Of a stretch of DNA of 11,484 nt, positions 1-6,503 are shown in pieces. Position 1 is the first letter of the stretch. Each line of letters begins with the position of its first letter. The notes below the pieces were generated by a model. It did not search any database and was not told the origin of the DNA. It saw only the letters and a list, made by a program, of their open reading frames with translations. Source of the DNA: an uncultured Massilia sp. (GTDB lineage Bacteria; Pseudomonadota; Gammaproteobacteria; Burkholderiales; Burkholderiaceae); assembly GCA_946886065.1 (NCBI GenBank), contig CAMPHU010000148.1, positions 1-11,484 of the forward strand, written 5' to 3'. Position numbers and translations under genes: made by a program.

Positions 1-17
1 AGCAGCAGAGAAGCGAG

Positions 18-46
18 ATTATGCGGTGTTCTGCGATATTCGTCAA
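18..46 (-). promoter_or_regulatory. Putative sigma70 promoter firing leftwards out of the window
   Basis: Read on the minus strand, a -35 hexamer TTGACG (41-46) is followed after exactly 17 bases by a -10 hexamer CATAAT (18-23). Each matches the sigma70 consensus at five of six positions, and the spacing is optimal. Transcription would start near position 11 and run left, so a divergent gene beyond the window edge is implied but not visible. The region is more A/T-rich than the surrounding genes, as expected of a promoter. This is a motif match only. Confidence 0.45.
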
Positions 47-75
47 CTTCTTTTTATTTCACCCCGTCATCTGGA

Positions 76-124
76 TCGCTTTGCAGCGCTGTCCGCGTCG
101 GGGAGCGAGACTATAGCAAAGCGG
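76..124 (+). promoter_or_regulatory. Putative leader hairpin competing with the cobT-proximal terminator hairpin
   Basis: CGCTTTGC (77-84) is a perfect reverse complement of GCAAAGCG (116-123), with a possible T-G pair outside it (76/124). The enclosed 31 bases contain weaker inner pairings (87-90 with 104-107; 93-95 with 99-101). The 3' strand shares bases 121-123 with the left arm of the next hairpin, so the two structures cannot form together. This is the geometry of an antiterminator/terminator switch. The complementarity is seen directly; the regulatory role is inferred, and no known riboswitch class is recognised here. Confidence 0.3.
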
Positions 125-174
125 CGGCGTACTTGCAACGCTTGCGATTGTGATATGGTTGCCGCCGCCTTTTT
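118..174 (+). terminator. Terminator-like hairpin with U-tract immediately upstream of cobT
   Basis: GCGGCGGC (121-128) pairs perfectly with GCCGCCGC (161-168), and five T residues follow (170-174). AAA at 118-120 can pair with part of the T-tract after a one-base bulge. The orientation (T5 on the + strand, only T3 on the other) points to termination of rightward transcripts. The 32-base loop is longer than in a typical intrinsic terminator. It ends 17 bases before the cobT start codon, so it either ends an upstream transcript or acts as an attenuator in the cobT leader. Confidence 0.45.
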
Positions 175-191
175 GACCTTCTCATCCATTC

Positions 192-1226
192 ATGCAGATC
201 CCGACCATCTCCCCTATCCATGATGCGAACCTGGCGCAGGCACTAAGCGACGCCATTAATAACAAGACCAAGCCGCTCGGCAGCCTGGGCCGCCTCGAGA
301 CCCTGGCCTCGCAGCTGGGACTGATCCAGCGCTCGACTGCGGTTCGCATCGACCAGCCGGCCATCATCGTATTCGCCGGCGACCATGGCGTGGTGGCGGA
401 AGGCGTATCCGCCTTCCCGCAGGACGTGACCTGGCAAATGGTGGAGAACTTCCTGGCCGACGGCGCGGCGATTAATGTATTCGCCCGCCAGAACGGCTGC
501 GCGCTGCACGTCGTCGACGCGGGTGTGAACCACACGTTCGGTCAACGCCCCGGCCTGGTCGACAAAAAAGTGGCGAACGGTACCCGCAACTTCGCGAAGG
601 AAGCCGCGATGACGCCGCAGGAATGCGCCGCCGCGCTCGAACACGGCATGGCCCTGGTGCGCGACCTGCCCGGCAACGTGGTCGGCTTCGGCGAAATGGG
701 CATCGGGAACACGACCGCCGCCGCGGCCATCATGCACAAGCTCACCGGCGTGCCGCTGTCGCGCTGCGTGGGTGCGGGCACTGGGCTCTCCGCGGAAGGC
801 ATCCAGCGCAAGGAACAAGTCATCGCCGCAGCGGTCGCCCTGCATGCAGGCGCGGTCGATCCGCTCGGCGTGCTCGCTACCTTCGGCGGCTTCGAAATCG
901 CAATGATGACCGGCGCCATGCTGAAGGCGGCCGAGCTGCGCAAGGTCCTGCTGATCGACGGCTTCATCGTCACCAGCGCCCTGCTGGTGGCGGCGCGCCT
1001 GCAGCCGGCCATCCTCGACTACTGCGTGTTCTCGCACTGCTCCGGCGAACATGGACACGCGCTGATGCTGGAGCAGCTCGGCGCCAGGCCGCTGCTGGAC
1101 CTGGGCCTGCGCCTGGGAGAAGGCACCGGCAGTGCGCTGGCCCTGCCCCTGCTGCATGCGGCCGCCAACTTCCTGGGCCAGATGGCGACTTTCGCCTCGG
1201 CCCAGGTCAGCGAGCGTTCGGCCTAA
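192..1226 (+). CDS. cobT: Nicotinate-nucleotide--dimethylbenzimidazole phosphoribosyltransferase (CobT)
   Basis: This cytoplasmic enzyme transfers ribose phosphate from nicotinate mononucleotide to 5,6-dimethylbenzimidazole, giving alpha-ribazole 5'-phosphate for the lower ligand of cobalamin. At 344 residues it has the family's usual length. Visible family signatures are KPLGSLGRLE (27-36), FAGDHGV (61-67), GEMGIGNTTAAAA (167-179), SHCSGEHGH (281-289) and LRLGEGTGSAL (306-316). E310 in the last motif aligns with the catalytic glutamate known from the Salmonella enzyme (E317 there). ATG 192 is the first possible start: an in-frame TGA lies at 174-176, and no other start codon comes between. 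No Shine-Dalgarno sequence is visible; the preceding bases are pyrimidine-rich. The stop codon abuts cobS directly, which suggests translational coupling. Identification is secure. Confidence 0.97.
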   Translation: MQIPTISPIHDANLAQALSDAINNKTKPLGSLGRLETLASQLGLIQRSTAVRIDQPAIIVFAGDHGVVAEGVSAFPQDVTWQMVENFLADGAAINVFARQNGCALHVVDAGVNHTFGQRPGLVDKKVANGTRNFAKEAAMTPQECAAALEHGMALVRDLPGNVVGFGEMGIGNTTAAAAIMHKLTGVPLSRCVGAGTGLSAEGIQRKEQVIAAAVALHAGAVDPLGVLATFGGFEIAMMTGAMLKAAELRKVLLIDGFIVTSALLVAARLQPAILDYCVFSHCSGEHGHALMLEQLGARPLLDLGLRLGEGTGSALALPLLHAAANFLGQMATFASAQVSERSA

Positions 1227-2006
1227 ATGCACCAGCTGCGCCTGTTCTTCATCGCCCTGCAGTTCTTCACGCGGCTGCCGATCCCGCGCTGGGTCGGCTT
1301 CGATGCCGCGTGGCTGAACCATGCGTCACGCTACTTCCCGCTGGTCGGGCTGGTCGTCGGCGCCATCGCGGCCGGCGTATATGCGGCGGCAGCCCTGGTC
1401 CTGCCCGCGCCGGTGGCTGCGGTCCTCTCCACCGCAGCGACGATCTATATCACCGGCGCCTTCCACGAAGACGGCTTTGCCGACGCCTGCGACGGCCTGG
1501 GTGGAGGCATGACGCGCGAGCGCGCGCTGGAGATCATGAAGGATTCGCGCGTCGGCGCCTATGGCGCAATCGGCGTCGTGTGCATGCTCATCGCCAAATG
1601 CACGGCGCTGGCGTTCCTGCCGCCGGCCAGCGCCATCGCTGCGCTCCTGCTCGCCCATCCGCTGTCGCGCCTGGCCGCGACCTCGCTCATCTGGACCATG
1701 GAATACGCACGCGCCGAAGGCAAGGCCAAGCCGCTCGCCCAGCGCATGAGCTCCGGCGAATTCTCCATCGCCACGGCCACCGTGCTCCTGCCCGCCGCGA
1801 CGCTCGTGGTCCACGGCGCCCTCAGCGCGGCAGCCTGCGCGGGCGCCGTGCTCGCTGCAAGCCTGGCGGCGCTCTGGCTCGCCCGCAAATTCGAACGACG
1901 CCTCGGCGGCTATACCGGCGACTGCCTGGGCGCGGTCCAGCAGCTATCCGAAGTCGCGATCTACCTCGCCGTGCTGGCCACGCTCGGCCAGGGCGCGCTG
2001 GCCTGA
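1227..2006 (+). CDS. cobS: Adenosylcobinamide-GDP ribazoletransferase (cobalamin synthase, CobS)
   Basis: This integral inner-membrane enzyme joins adenosylcobinamide-GDP to alpha-ribazole (or its 5'-phosphate), the step that closes the nucleotide loop. The 259 residues are mostly hydrophobic, with several membrane segments (about 36-59, 61-78, 112-145, 182-218 and 242-256). Family marks are LQFFTRLPIP at the N terminus (11-20), the acidic motif GAFHEDGFADACDGLGGG (77-94), RALEIMKDSRVGAYGA (99-114) and GYTGDCLGAVQQLSE (228-242). The acidic motif corresponds to the metal and substrate-binding loop of the family. ATG starts on the base after the cobT stop codon. With CobT upstream and CobC downstream, three consecutive lower-ligand steps are grouped. 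Confidence 0.96.
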   Translation: MHQLRLFFIALQFFTRLPIPRWVGFDAAWLNHASRYFPLVGLVVGAIAAGVYAAAALVLPAPVAAVLSTAATIYITGAFHEDGFADACDGLGGGMTRERALEIMKDSRVGAYGAIGVVCMLIAKCTALAFLPPASAIAALLLAHPLSRLAATSLIWTMEYARAEGKAKPLAQRMSSGEFSIATATVLLPAATLVVHGALSAAACAGAVLAASLAALWLARKFERRLGGYTGDCLGAVQQLSEVAIYLAVLATLGQGALA

Positions 2007-2007
2007 C

Positions 2008-2547
2008 ATGCAGCTCTACCTCATGCGCCATCCGCAGCCCGCGGTGGCGCCCGGCCTGTGCTACGGCAGCACGGACCTGCCTGCCGTGGAATCCGGGATC
2101 GGCACCGCACTCGACACCTTGTCGCGGCATGGCCTGCACGGCTTGCCCGCGTATTCCAGCCCGCTGCAGCGCTGCGCCGCCTTGGCCCGTCGGCTCTCAT
2201 TCGCGCCCGTGTTCGATCCCCGCCTGGCCGAGATGGACTTCGGCGCCTGGGAAATGCGCAGCTGGGACGACATCCCCCGCGCCGAAGTCGATGCCTGGAC
2301 CGCCGACCTGCTCCACTACCGTCCCGGCGGCGGCGAAAGCGTCATGGACGTGGCGACCCGGGTGGCCGCTTTCCACGATGAGATCCGCATGGCCGGCATC
2401 GAACAGGCGCTCGTGATCTGCCACGCCGGCGCCATGCGTCTGCTGGCCTCCTTGCACCTCGGCGGCGGCATCGAAGAAGCAGCGCTGCGCGCCGCGCAAG
2501 CCCCTCATCGCATCGCCTATGGCGAACTCCTCGTGCTAAAGAGGTAA
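2008..2547 (+). CDS. cobC: Alpha-ribazole phosphatase, histidine phosphatase family (CobC)
   Basis: Likely removes the 5'-phosphate from alpha-ribazole 5'-phosphate or adenosylcobalamin 5'-phosphate, finishing cobalamin assembly in the cytoplasm. The 179-residue protein is a single histidine-phosphatase domain. It shows the catalytic R7-H8 (here RHP rather than the classical RHG), SSPLQRC (50-56, with R55), the acidic EMDFGAWE region (75-82) and the second catalytic histidine H139 in ICHAG (137-141). The short YGSTDLP segment (19-25) is typical of B12-cluster phosphatases. The gene starts one spacer base after the cobS stop. Its 3' end overlaps the likely -35 region of the next promoter. The phosphatase fold is certain; the substrate is inferred from the neighbours. 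The symbol follows Salmonella usage, since cobC names a different enzyme in Pseudomonas denitrificans. Confidence 0.92.
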   Translation: MQLYLMRHPQPAVAPGLCYGSTDLPAVESGIGTALDTLSRHGLHGLPAYSSPLQRCAALARRLSFAPVFDPRLAEMDFGAWEMRSWDDIPRAEVDAWTADLLHYRPGGGESVMDVATRVAAFHDEIRMAGIEQALVICHAGAMRLLASLHLGGGIEEAALRAAQAPHRIAYGELLVLKR

Positions 2548-2561
2548 CAAATCCGTATAAT
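2533..2561 (+). promoter_or_regulatory. Promoter for the riboswitch-btuB operon
   Basis: A perfect TATAAT -10 hexamer lies at 2556-2561. The -35 region 17 bases upstream (2533-2538, GTGCTA) is a poor match and sits in the last codons of cobC. A start about 7 bases after the -10 falls at 2568-2569, which is precisely the first base of riboswitch helix P1. This agreement between promoter and RNA structure supports both calls. The promoter gives btuB and downstream genes transcription separate from cobT-cobS-cobC. Confidence 0.65.
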
Positions 2562-2568
2562 GGCGCCG

Positions 2569-2763
2569 TTTTGGTGCTCGCGCCTGTGTTCACAGGCGCA
2601 GTTAAACGGGAAACACGAAGCCCTTCTACAAGGCCAACGTGTGCTGCCCCCGCAACGGTAAGCAAGTGCCGCATTCGATGCGGCGAACCGTCTTCCTCGA
2701 CCACTGTGCGTTCGCATGGGAAGGTCCGACGGCCTCACTTGCCAGCCCGGATACCGGCCAAAA
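2569..2763 (+). promoter_or_regulatory. Cobalamin (AdoCbl) riboswitch aptamer
   Basis: Conserved blocks of the class I cobalamin aptamer occur in order. Helix P1 is TTTTGG (2569-2574) with CCAAAA (2758-2763). A perfect 9-bp arm follows, GCGCCTGTG/CACAGGCGC (2580-2588/2591-2599). Next come ACGGGAAACACG (2606-2617), the core GCTGCCCCCGCAACGGTAAG (2643-2662), a 7-bp TCG-loop hairpin (2668-2684), the B12 box CCACTG (2701-2706) with its partner ATGGGAAGG (2716-2724), and CCAGCCCGGATACCGGCC (2742-2759). The RNA binds adenosylcobalamin or a related corrinoid, and in proteobacteria it typically represses uptake and synthesis genes when B12 is plentiful. Its position directly before btuB fits. Class identification is confident; exact ligand preference cannot be read from sequence. 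Confidence 0.95.
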
Positions 2764-2842
2764 GGTGGGGACGCGCTTGCGCCTTCCTGTTCAATCTGGC
2801 CCACGGGGACGTCGGCTGGTTGTCCATTGATAGAAACTGTTC
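2764..2842 (+). promoter_or_regulatory. btuB: Riboswitch expression platform and btuB translation initiation region
   Basis: This is the leader between the aptamer and btuB. GGCCA (2756-2760) from the aptamer 3' end can pair with TGGCC (2797-2801), and CCAGCC (2742-2747) with GGCTGG (2814-2819); both pairings would disrupt the aptamer or P1. A short GGAC/GTCC stem (2807-2810/2822-2825) is also possible. No T-tract follows any hairpin, so control of translation is more likely than transcription termination. There is no good Shine-Dalgarno sequence before the ATG, only a weak AGAAAC (2833-2837 area). The start codon sits in a 10-base palindrome, GTTCATGAAC (2839-2848). The pairings are read directly; their function is inferred. 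Confidence 0.5.
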
Positions 2843-4681
2843 ATGAACTTTCCTGTAACACGGCAAGCGGCCGCACGCTTGTCTGCCTCCGCGTTCGCGC
2901 TCGCCATTTTTTCGCCTTCCGCTTTCGCCAACAGCCCGGCTTTCGACACCGTCGTCGTCACCGCCACCCGCACGCCGCAGAAGGCCGACGACGTGATCGC
3001 CGACACCACCGTCATCCACGCCGAAGAGATCGCACGTTCGGGCGCGGGCTCGGTAGCCGACATCCTCCAGCGCCAGCGCGGCGTCGAGATCACCCGTAAC
3101 GGCAGTGCCGGTGCGGCGACCAGCATCTTCCTGCGCGGCGCCAACAGCAACCAGGTGGTGGTCCTGCTCGACGGCGTGCGCGTCGGCTCCGCCACCACCG
3201 GCGCGGCGAGCTGGAACGCCGTGCCGCTGGGCGCCATCGAGCGCATCGAAATCGTCTACGGTCCGCTCAGCACCCTGTACGGCGCGGACGCCATCGGCGG
3301 CGTCATCCAGATCTTCACCCGCAAGGGCGAAGGCCGCCCGGTCGTGAGCGCCTCGGTTGGCGCGGGCAGCGACGGAACCCGCCAGCTCGACGCCAGCACC
3401 GCCGGCGGCCTGAATGCATTCAGCTACGCCATCGGCGCGGGCTACGAAGAATCCGACGGCTTCTCGGCCACCCGCCCGGGCGCGTTCGGCTTCAACCCCG
3501 ACGAAGACGGCTACCGCCGCCGCAGCATCAACGGCCGCATGAGCTATACCGTCGCGCCGGGCCACGAGATCGGCGCCCAGCTCCTGGCCAGCCGGTTGCG
3601 CGCCCAATACGACAGCGGCGCAGGCAGCTTCGACACCCACAGCGACCAGGACCTGAACACCGCAGCCCTGTTCATGAGCAACCAGATCCTGCCCAACTGG
3701 CGCAGCACCGTGCAGTTCGCGCGCTCGGAAGACAAGCAGGGCAGCTTCAGCAGCGCCGCGGCCTCCGGCGCCAGCCGGATCGACACCGTACAGGACGAGT
3801 TCACCTGGCAAAACGCCGTCGCGCTTGGGCCGGACACCCTGCAACTCCTGTACAGCCACCGCAAGGAAGAGGTGGCGGCGATGCAGCGCACCCGCATCAC
3901 CAATGCCTATGCGGCGGTCTACTCGGCCAGGCGCGGCAGCCACCTGTTCGACGCGAGCGCGCGCCAGGACCGCTCCTCGGTGTACGGCAACAAGAGCACC
4001 GGCGCGGCCGGCTACGGCTACGACTTCGGCAATGGCCTGCGCGCCAGCGCCAGCGTAGGCAGCAGCTTCCGTGCGCCCACCTTCAACGAACTGTTCTACC
4101 CGGGCTACGGCCTGCCGACCAACAAGCCCGAGAAAGGCCGCAACCACGAACTGGGCCTGCGCTACGACGCTGGCCGGGCCGAGCTGGACGCACGCTACTA
4201 CCGCAACCGCCTGAGCGACATGATCGTCTCGGCCACGCCCTGCCCGACCCGTCCGGGCAGCTGCGCCTACAACGTCAACGAAGCGCTGCTGGAAGGCGTA
4301 AGCGTCGGCGGTAGCACCCGCATCGCCGGCGTCAACCTGCGCGGCAGCCTGGATTGGCAGGACCCGCGCGACGAAACCACCGGCAAGCGCCTGGCGCGCC
4401 GCGCCAAGCGGCATGCCAGCTTCGCGGCCGACTACACGGCCGGCACCGTGAAAGCGGGTGCCGAATGGCAGCTGTCCAGTGGCCGCTTCGACGATGCGGC
4501 CAACCTGCGTCCGCTGGGTGGCTACGGCCTGCTCAACCTGTACACTAGCTGGCAATTCACCCCGGAACTGTCGCTGCTGGTCAGGCTCAACAACGTCGCG
4601 GACAAGCACTACGAACTCGCGCGTCACTACGGCACCAGCGGCCGCACCTGGTTCGCGGCCCTGCGCTACGGCATGCGCTGA
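2843..4681 (+). CDS. btuB: TonB-dependent outer-membrane cobalamin receptor (BtuB)
   Basis: Binds vitamin B12 and other corrinoids at the cell surface and moves them across the outer membrane with TonB-ExbBD energy. The 612-residue precursor has a signal peptide (1-29, cleavage after AFA), then a TonB box within DTVVVTATR (35-43). A plug domain follows (about 46-160), with IFLRGANSNQVVVLLDGVRV (95-114) and the YGPLSTLYGADAIGGV segment (139-154). The rest is a large beta-barrel. Length matches E. coli BtuB (about 610 residues). C467 and C474 are close enough to form a loop disulfide. The last residue is arginine, not the usual terminal aromatic. Assignment to B12 rather than a siderophore rests on the cobalamin riboswitch just upstream, the gene neighbours and overall similarity. 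ATG 2843 gives a complete signal peptide. Confidence 0.95.
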   Translation: MNFPVTRQAAARLSASAFALAIFSPSAFANSPAFDTVVVTATRTPQKADDVIADTTVIHAEEIARSGAGSVADILQRQRGVEITRNGSAGAATSIFLRGANSNQVVVLLDGVRVGSATTGAASWNAVPLGAIERIEIVYGPLSTLYGADAIGGVIQIFTRKGEGRPVVSASVGAGSDGTRQLDASTAGGLNAFSYAIGAGYEESDGFSATRPGAFGFNPDEDGYRRRSINGRMSYTVAPGHEIGAQLLASRLRAQYDSGAGSFDTHSDQDLNTAALFMSNQILPNWRSTVQFARSEDKQGSFSSAAASGASRIDTVQDEFTWQNAVALGPDTLQLLYSHRKEEVAAMQRTRITNAYAAVYSARRGSHLFDASARQDRSSVYGNKSTGAAGYGYDFGNGLRASASVGSSFRAPTFNELFYPGYGLPTNKPEKGRNHELGLRYDAGRAELDARYYRNRLSDMIVSATPCPTRPGSCAYNVNEALLEGVSVGGSTRIAGVNLRGSLDWQDPRDETTGKRLARRAKRHASFAADYTAGTVKAGAEWQLSSGRFDDAANLRPLGGYGLLNLYTSWQFTPELSLLVRLNNVADKHYELARHYGTSGRTWFAALRYGMR

Positions 4682-4704
4682 CGGGGACCATACAGAGACC
4701 GAGC

Positions 4705-5727
4705 ATGCATCCACCCATCCGTCCGCTGCGCCAGCGCGCCCTGTTCATCCTCGCCATCCTGATGGCGGGCGCCGTCGCGAGCCTGCTGTTCGCCGGCATG
4801 ACCGGGTCGATCCGGGTACCGCTGGCGGAGCTGCCCGAGGCGCTGCGCCAGCTGGCGAGCGGCAGCGCCGAGTCGCTGCCGGCCTCGCTGCTGGAACTGC
4901 GTGCCGGCCGCGCGCTGACCGCGTTCGTCACCGGCGGTGCGCTGGCCCTGGCGGGTGTGATGATGCAAGCCCTGCTGCGCAACCCGCTGGCCGACCCCTA
5001 TGTGCTCGGCATCTCGTCCGGTGCGGCGGTGGGCGCACTGGCGGCGCTGATGATGATGACCACGGCGCTCGTGGTGGACGGCGCGGCCCTGCTGGGCGCC
5101 GTGACGGTCTCGATGCTGCTCTACCTGCTGGCCCGGCGCGACCTGCGCGGCGGGCTGGCGGCCGAAGGCGGCGCCTCGATGCTGCTGCTGACCGGCGTGA
5201 TCCTGTCGGCCCTGTGCAGCGCCCTGGTCACCCTGATGCTGTCGATCGCGCCGGAGGGCCGTTTGCGCAGCATGGTGTTCTGGCTGATCGGCGACCTGGC
5301 CGGCGCGCCGCTGCGCCTGACGCCCTGGCTGGTGCTGGGCGGCGCGCTGATCTATGCGATGCGCAACGCGCGCGCCATGAACGTGGTCGCCCTGCATGCC
5401 GAAGCCGCCTCGACCCTGGGCGTGCGCGTGGGCGCGCTGCGCAAGGGCCTGTTCTTCGTGTCAGGCCTGCTGACCGCCAGCGCGGTCACCAGCGCCGGCT
5501 CGGTGGGTTTTGTCGGGTTGATCATTCCGCATGCCTGCCGCTTTGCCTTCGGCCCCGACCACCGCGTGCTCATCCCCGCGGCGGTGCTGGCCGGCGGCAG
5601 CTTCCTGGTGCTGTGCGATACGCTGGCGCGCACCGTCCTGGCGCCGCAGCAGCTGCCGGTGGGCGCCATCACGGCGCTCATCGGCGCGCCGGTCTTCCTC
5701 TACCAGCTCCACCGGCTCAGGAAGTAG
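4705..5727 (+). CDS. btuC: Cobalamin ABC transporter permease (BtuC, FecCD family)
   Basis: Inner-membrane permease that, as a dimer with BtuD, moves corrinoids delivered by BtuF into the cytoplasm. The 340-residue protein is hydrophobic throughout, with roughly nine or ten membrane segments after a short basic N terminus. FecCD/BtuC signatures are LAGVMMQALLRNPLADPYVL (82-101), LGISSGAAVG (101-110), LLTGVILSA (161-169), WLIGDL (193-198), GSVGFVGLIIPHACR (265-279) and LPVGAITALIGAPVFLYQL (317-335). EAASTLGV (233-240) lies in the cytoplasmic coupling region that contacts the ATPase. The gene begins 23 bases after btuB and ends 2 bases before btuD. Iron-siderophore permeases share the fold, so B12 specificity is inferred from context. 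Confidence 0.94.
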   Translation: MHPPIRPLRQRALFILAILMAGAVASLLFAGMTGSIRVPLAELPEALRQLASGSAESLPASLLELRAGRALTAFVTGGALALAGVMMQALLRNPLADPYVLGISSGAAVGALAALMMMTTALVVDGAALLGAVTVSMLLYLLARRDLRGGLAAEGGASMLLLTGVILSALCSALVTLMLSIAPEGRLRSMVFWLIGDLAGAPLRLTPWLVLGGALIYAMRNARAMNVVALHAEAASTLGVRVGALRKGLFFVSGLLTASAVTSAGSVGFVGLIIPHACRFAFGPDHRVLIPAAVLAGGSFLVLCDTLARTVLAPQQLPVGAITALIGAPVFLYQLHRLRK

Positions 5728-5729
5728 AC

Positions 5730-6503
5730 ATGCTCCAGACCCAAGACCTCCTCCTCAAGGCCGGCAGCCGCATCCTGATCCAGGGGCTGAGCTGGCACGT
5801 CGCTCCGGGCGAATGCTGGAGCATCATCGGCCGCAACGGCGCCGGCAAGAGCACCCTGCTGCGCACGCTCGCCGGGCTGCACCGCGCGGACGCCGGCACG
5901 GTGAGCATCCGCGGCCGCGCATTGTCCGCCTGGGATCCTGCCGAGCTGGCGCGCGAACGGGCCTTCCTGGCCCAGTCGCGCCACGACGCCTTCGCCTACA
6001 GCGTGATCGAAACCGTGCTGTCGGCGCGCCATCCCTACCACGCCAACCGCTACTGGGAAGGCAGCGACGACCACCATGCCGCGCTGCAGGCCTTGGACGC
6101 CATGGAAGTGGCGGACCTGGCTGCGCGCGACGTGCGGACCCTGTCCGGAGGCGAGCGCCAGCGCGTGGCCATCGCCGCTATGCTGGCGCAGGAAACGCCG
6201 CTGCTGCTGCTCGACGAGCCGGCCAACGCACTCGACCTGGCGCACCAGGTCAGCACCATGGCCCTGCTGTCCCGCCTGTGCCGGGAGCAGGGCAAGACCG
6301 TGGTCATGATCGGCCACGACCTCAACCTGGCGCACCGCATTTCCAGCCACGCGCTGCTGCTCATGGGCGACGGACGCTGGCAGGCCGGCGGTGTCGACGC
6401 GGCCATGCAGCCGGCGCTGCTGGGCGACTACCTCGGCCATCCGATCGAGATGCTCGAGCATGGCGGCCGCCGCATTTTCATTCCCATCGAGGCAAACCTA
6501 TGA
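5730..6503 (+). CDS. btuD: Cobalamin ABC transporter ATP-binding protein (BtuD)
   Basis: ATPase that powers BtuC. The 257-residue protein has every element of a working ABC domain: Walker A GRNGAGKST (34-42), Q-loop Q82, signature LSGGERQR (138-145), Walker B LLLLDEP (158-164) and the switch histidine H196. Start ATG 5730 is supported by a strong Shine-Dalgarno AGGAAG (5718-5723) six bases upstream. The reading frame is open far upstream of this ATG, but that part is out-of-frame btuC sequence. The stop overlaps the cobO start by four bases (ATGA). As with the permease, the related FecE/FhuC family is the alternative, but the operon favours B12. Confidence 0.94.
   Translation: MLQTQDLLLKAGSRILIQGLSWHVAPGECWSIIGRNGAGKSTLLRTLAGLHRADAGTVSIRGRALSAWDPAELARERAFLAQSRHDAFAYSVIETVLSARHPYHANRYWEGSDDHHAALQALDAMEVADLAARDVRTLSGGERQRVAIAAMLAQETPLLLLDEPANALDLAHQVSTMALLSRLCREQGKTVVMIGHDLNLAHRISSHALLLMGDGRWQAGGVDAAMQPALLGDYLGHPIEMLEHGGRRIFIPIEANL

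Noticed and set aside
26..223. Short + strand frame (65 codons) overlapping the cobT start, as a possible leader peptide
   Set aside because: No ribosome-binding site, no signal or codon bias of a leader peptide, and it crosses the promoter and hairpin region; more likely chance.
243..1322. 359-codon minus-strand frame opposite cobT
   Set aside because: Shadow of cobT; no motif or sensible start context.
623..2416. 597-codon + strand frame across cobT, cobS and cobC
   Set aside because: It is an out-of-frame reading of three genes with clear motifs; the translation is Arg/Ala/Gly/Pro-rich with no domain.
2580..2599. Perfect inverted repeat GCGCCTGTG/CACAGGCGC as a terminator after cobC or an operator
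   Set aside because: No T-tract follows, and it sits where cobalamin riboswitches carry a variable peripheral hairpin, so it is part of the aptamer.
2571..2846. 91-codon frame over the riboswitch
   Set aside because: The bases are explained by conserved aptamer structure, and there is no evidence of translation.
2735..4714. Very long open frame on the minus strand opposite btuB (659 codons)
   Set aside because: It mirrors btuB codon structure in a high-GC gene. Its translation is low-complexity (rich in A, V, G, R, Q, D) with no recognisable domain, whereas btuB on the other strand has full family motifs.
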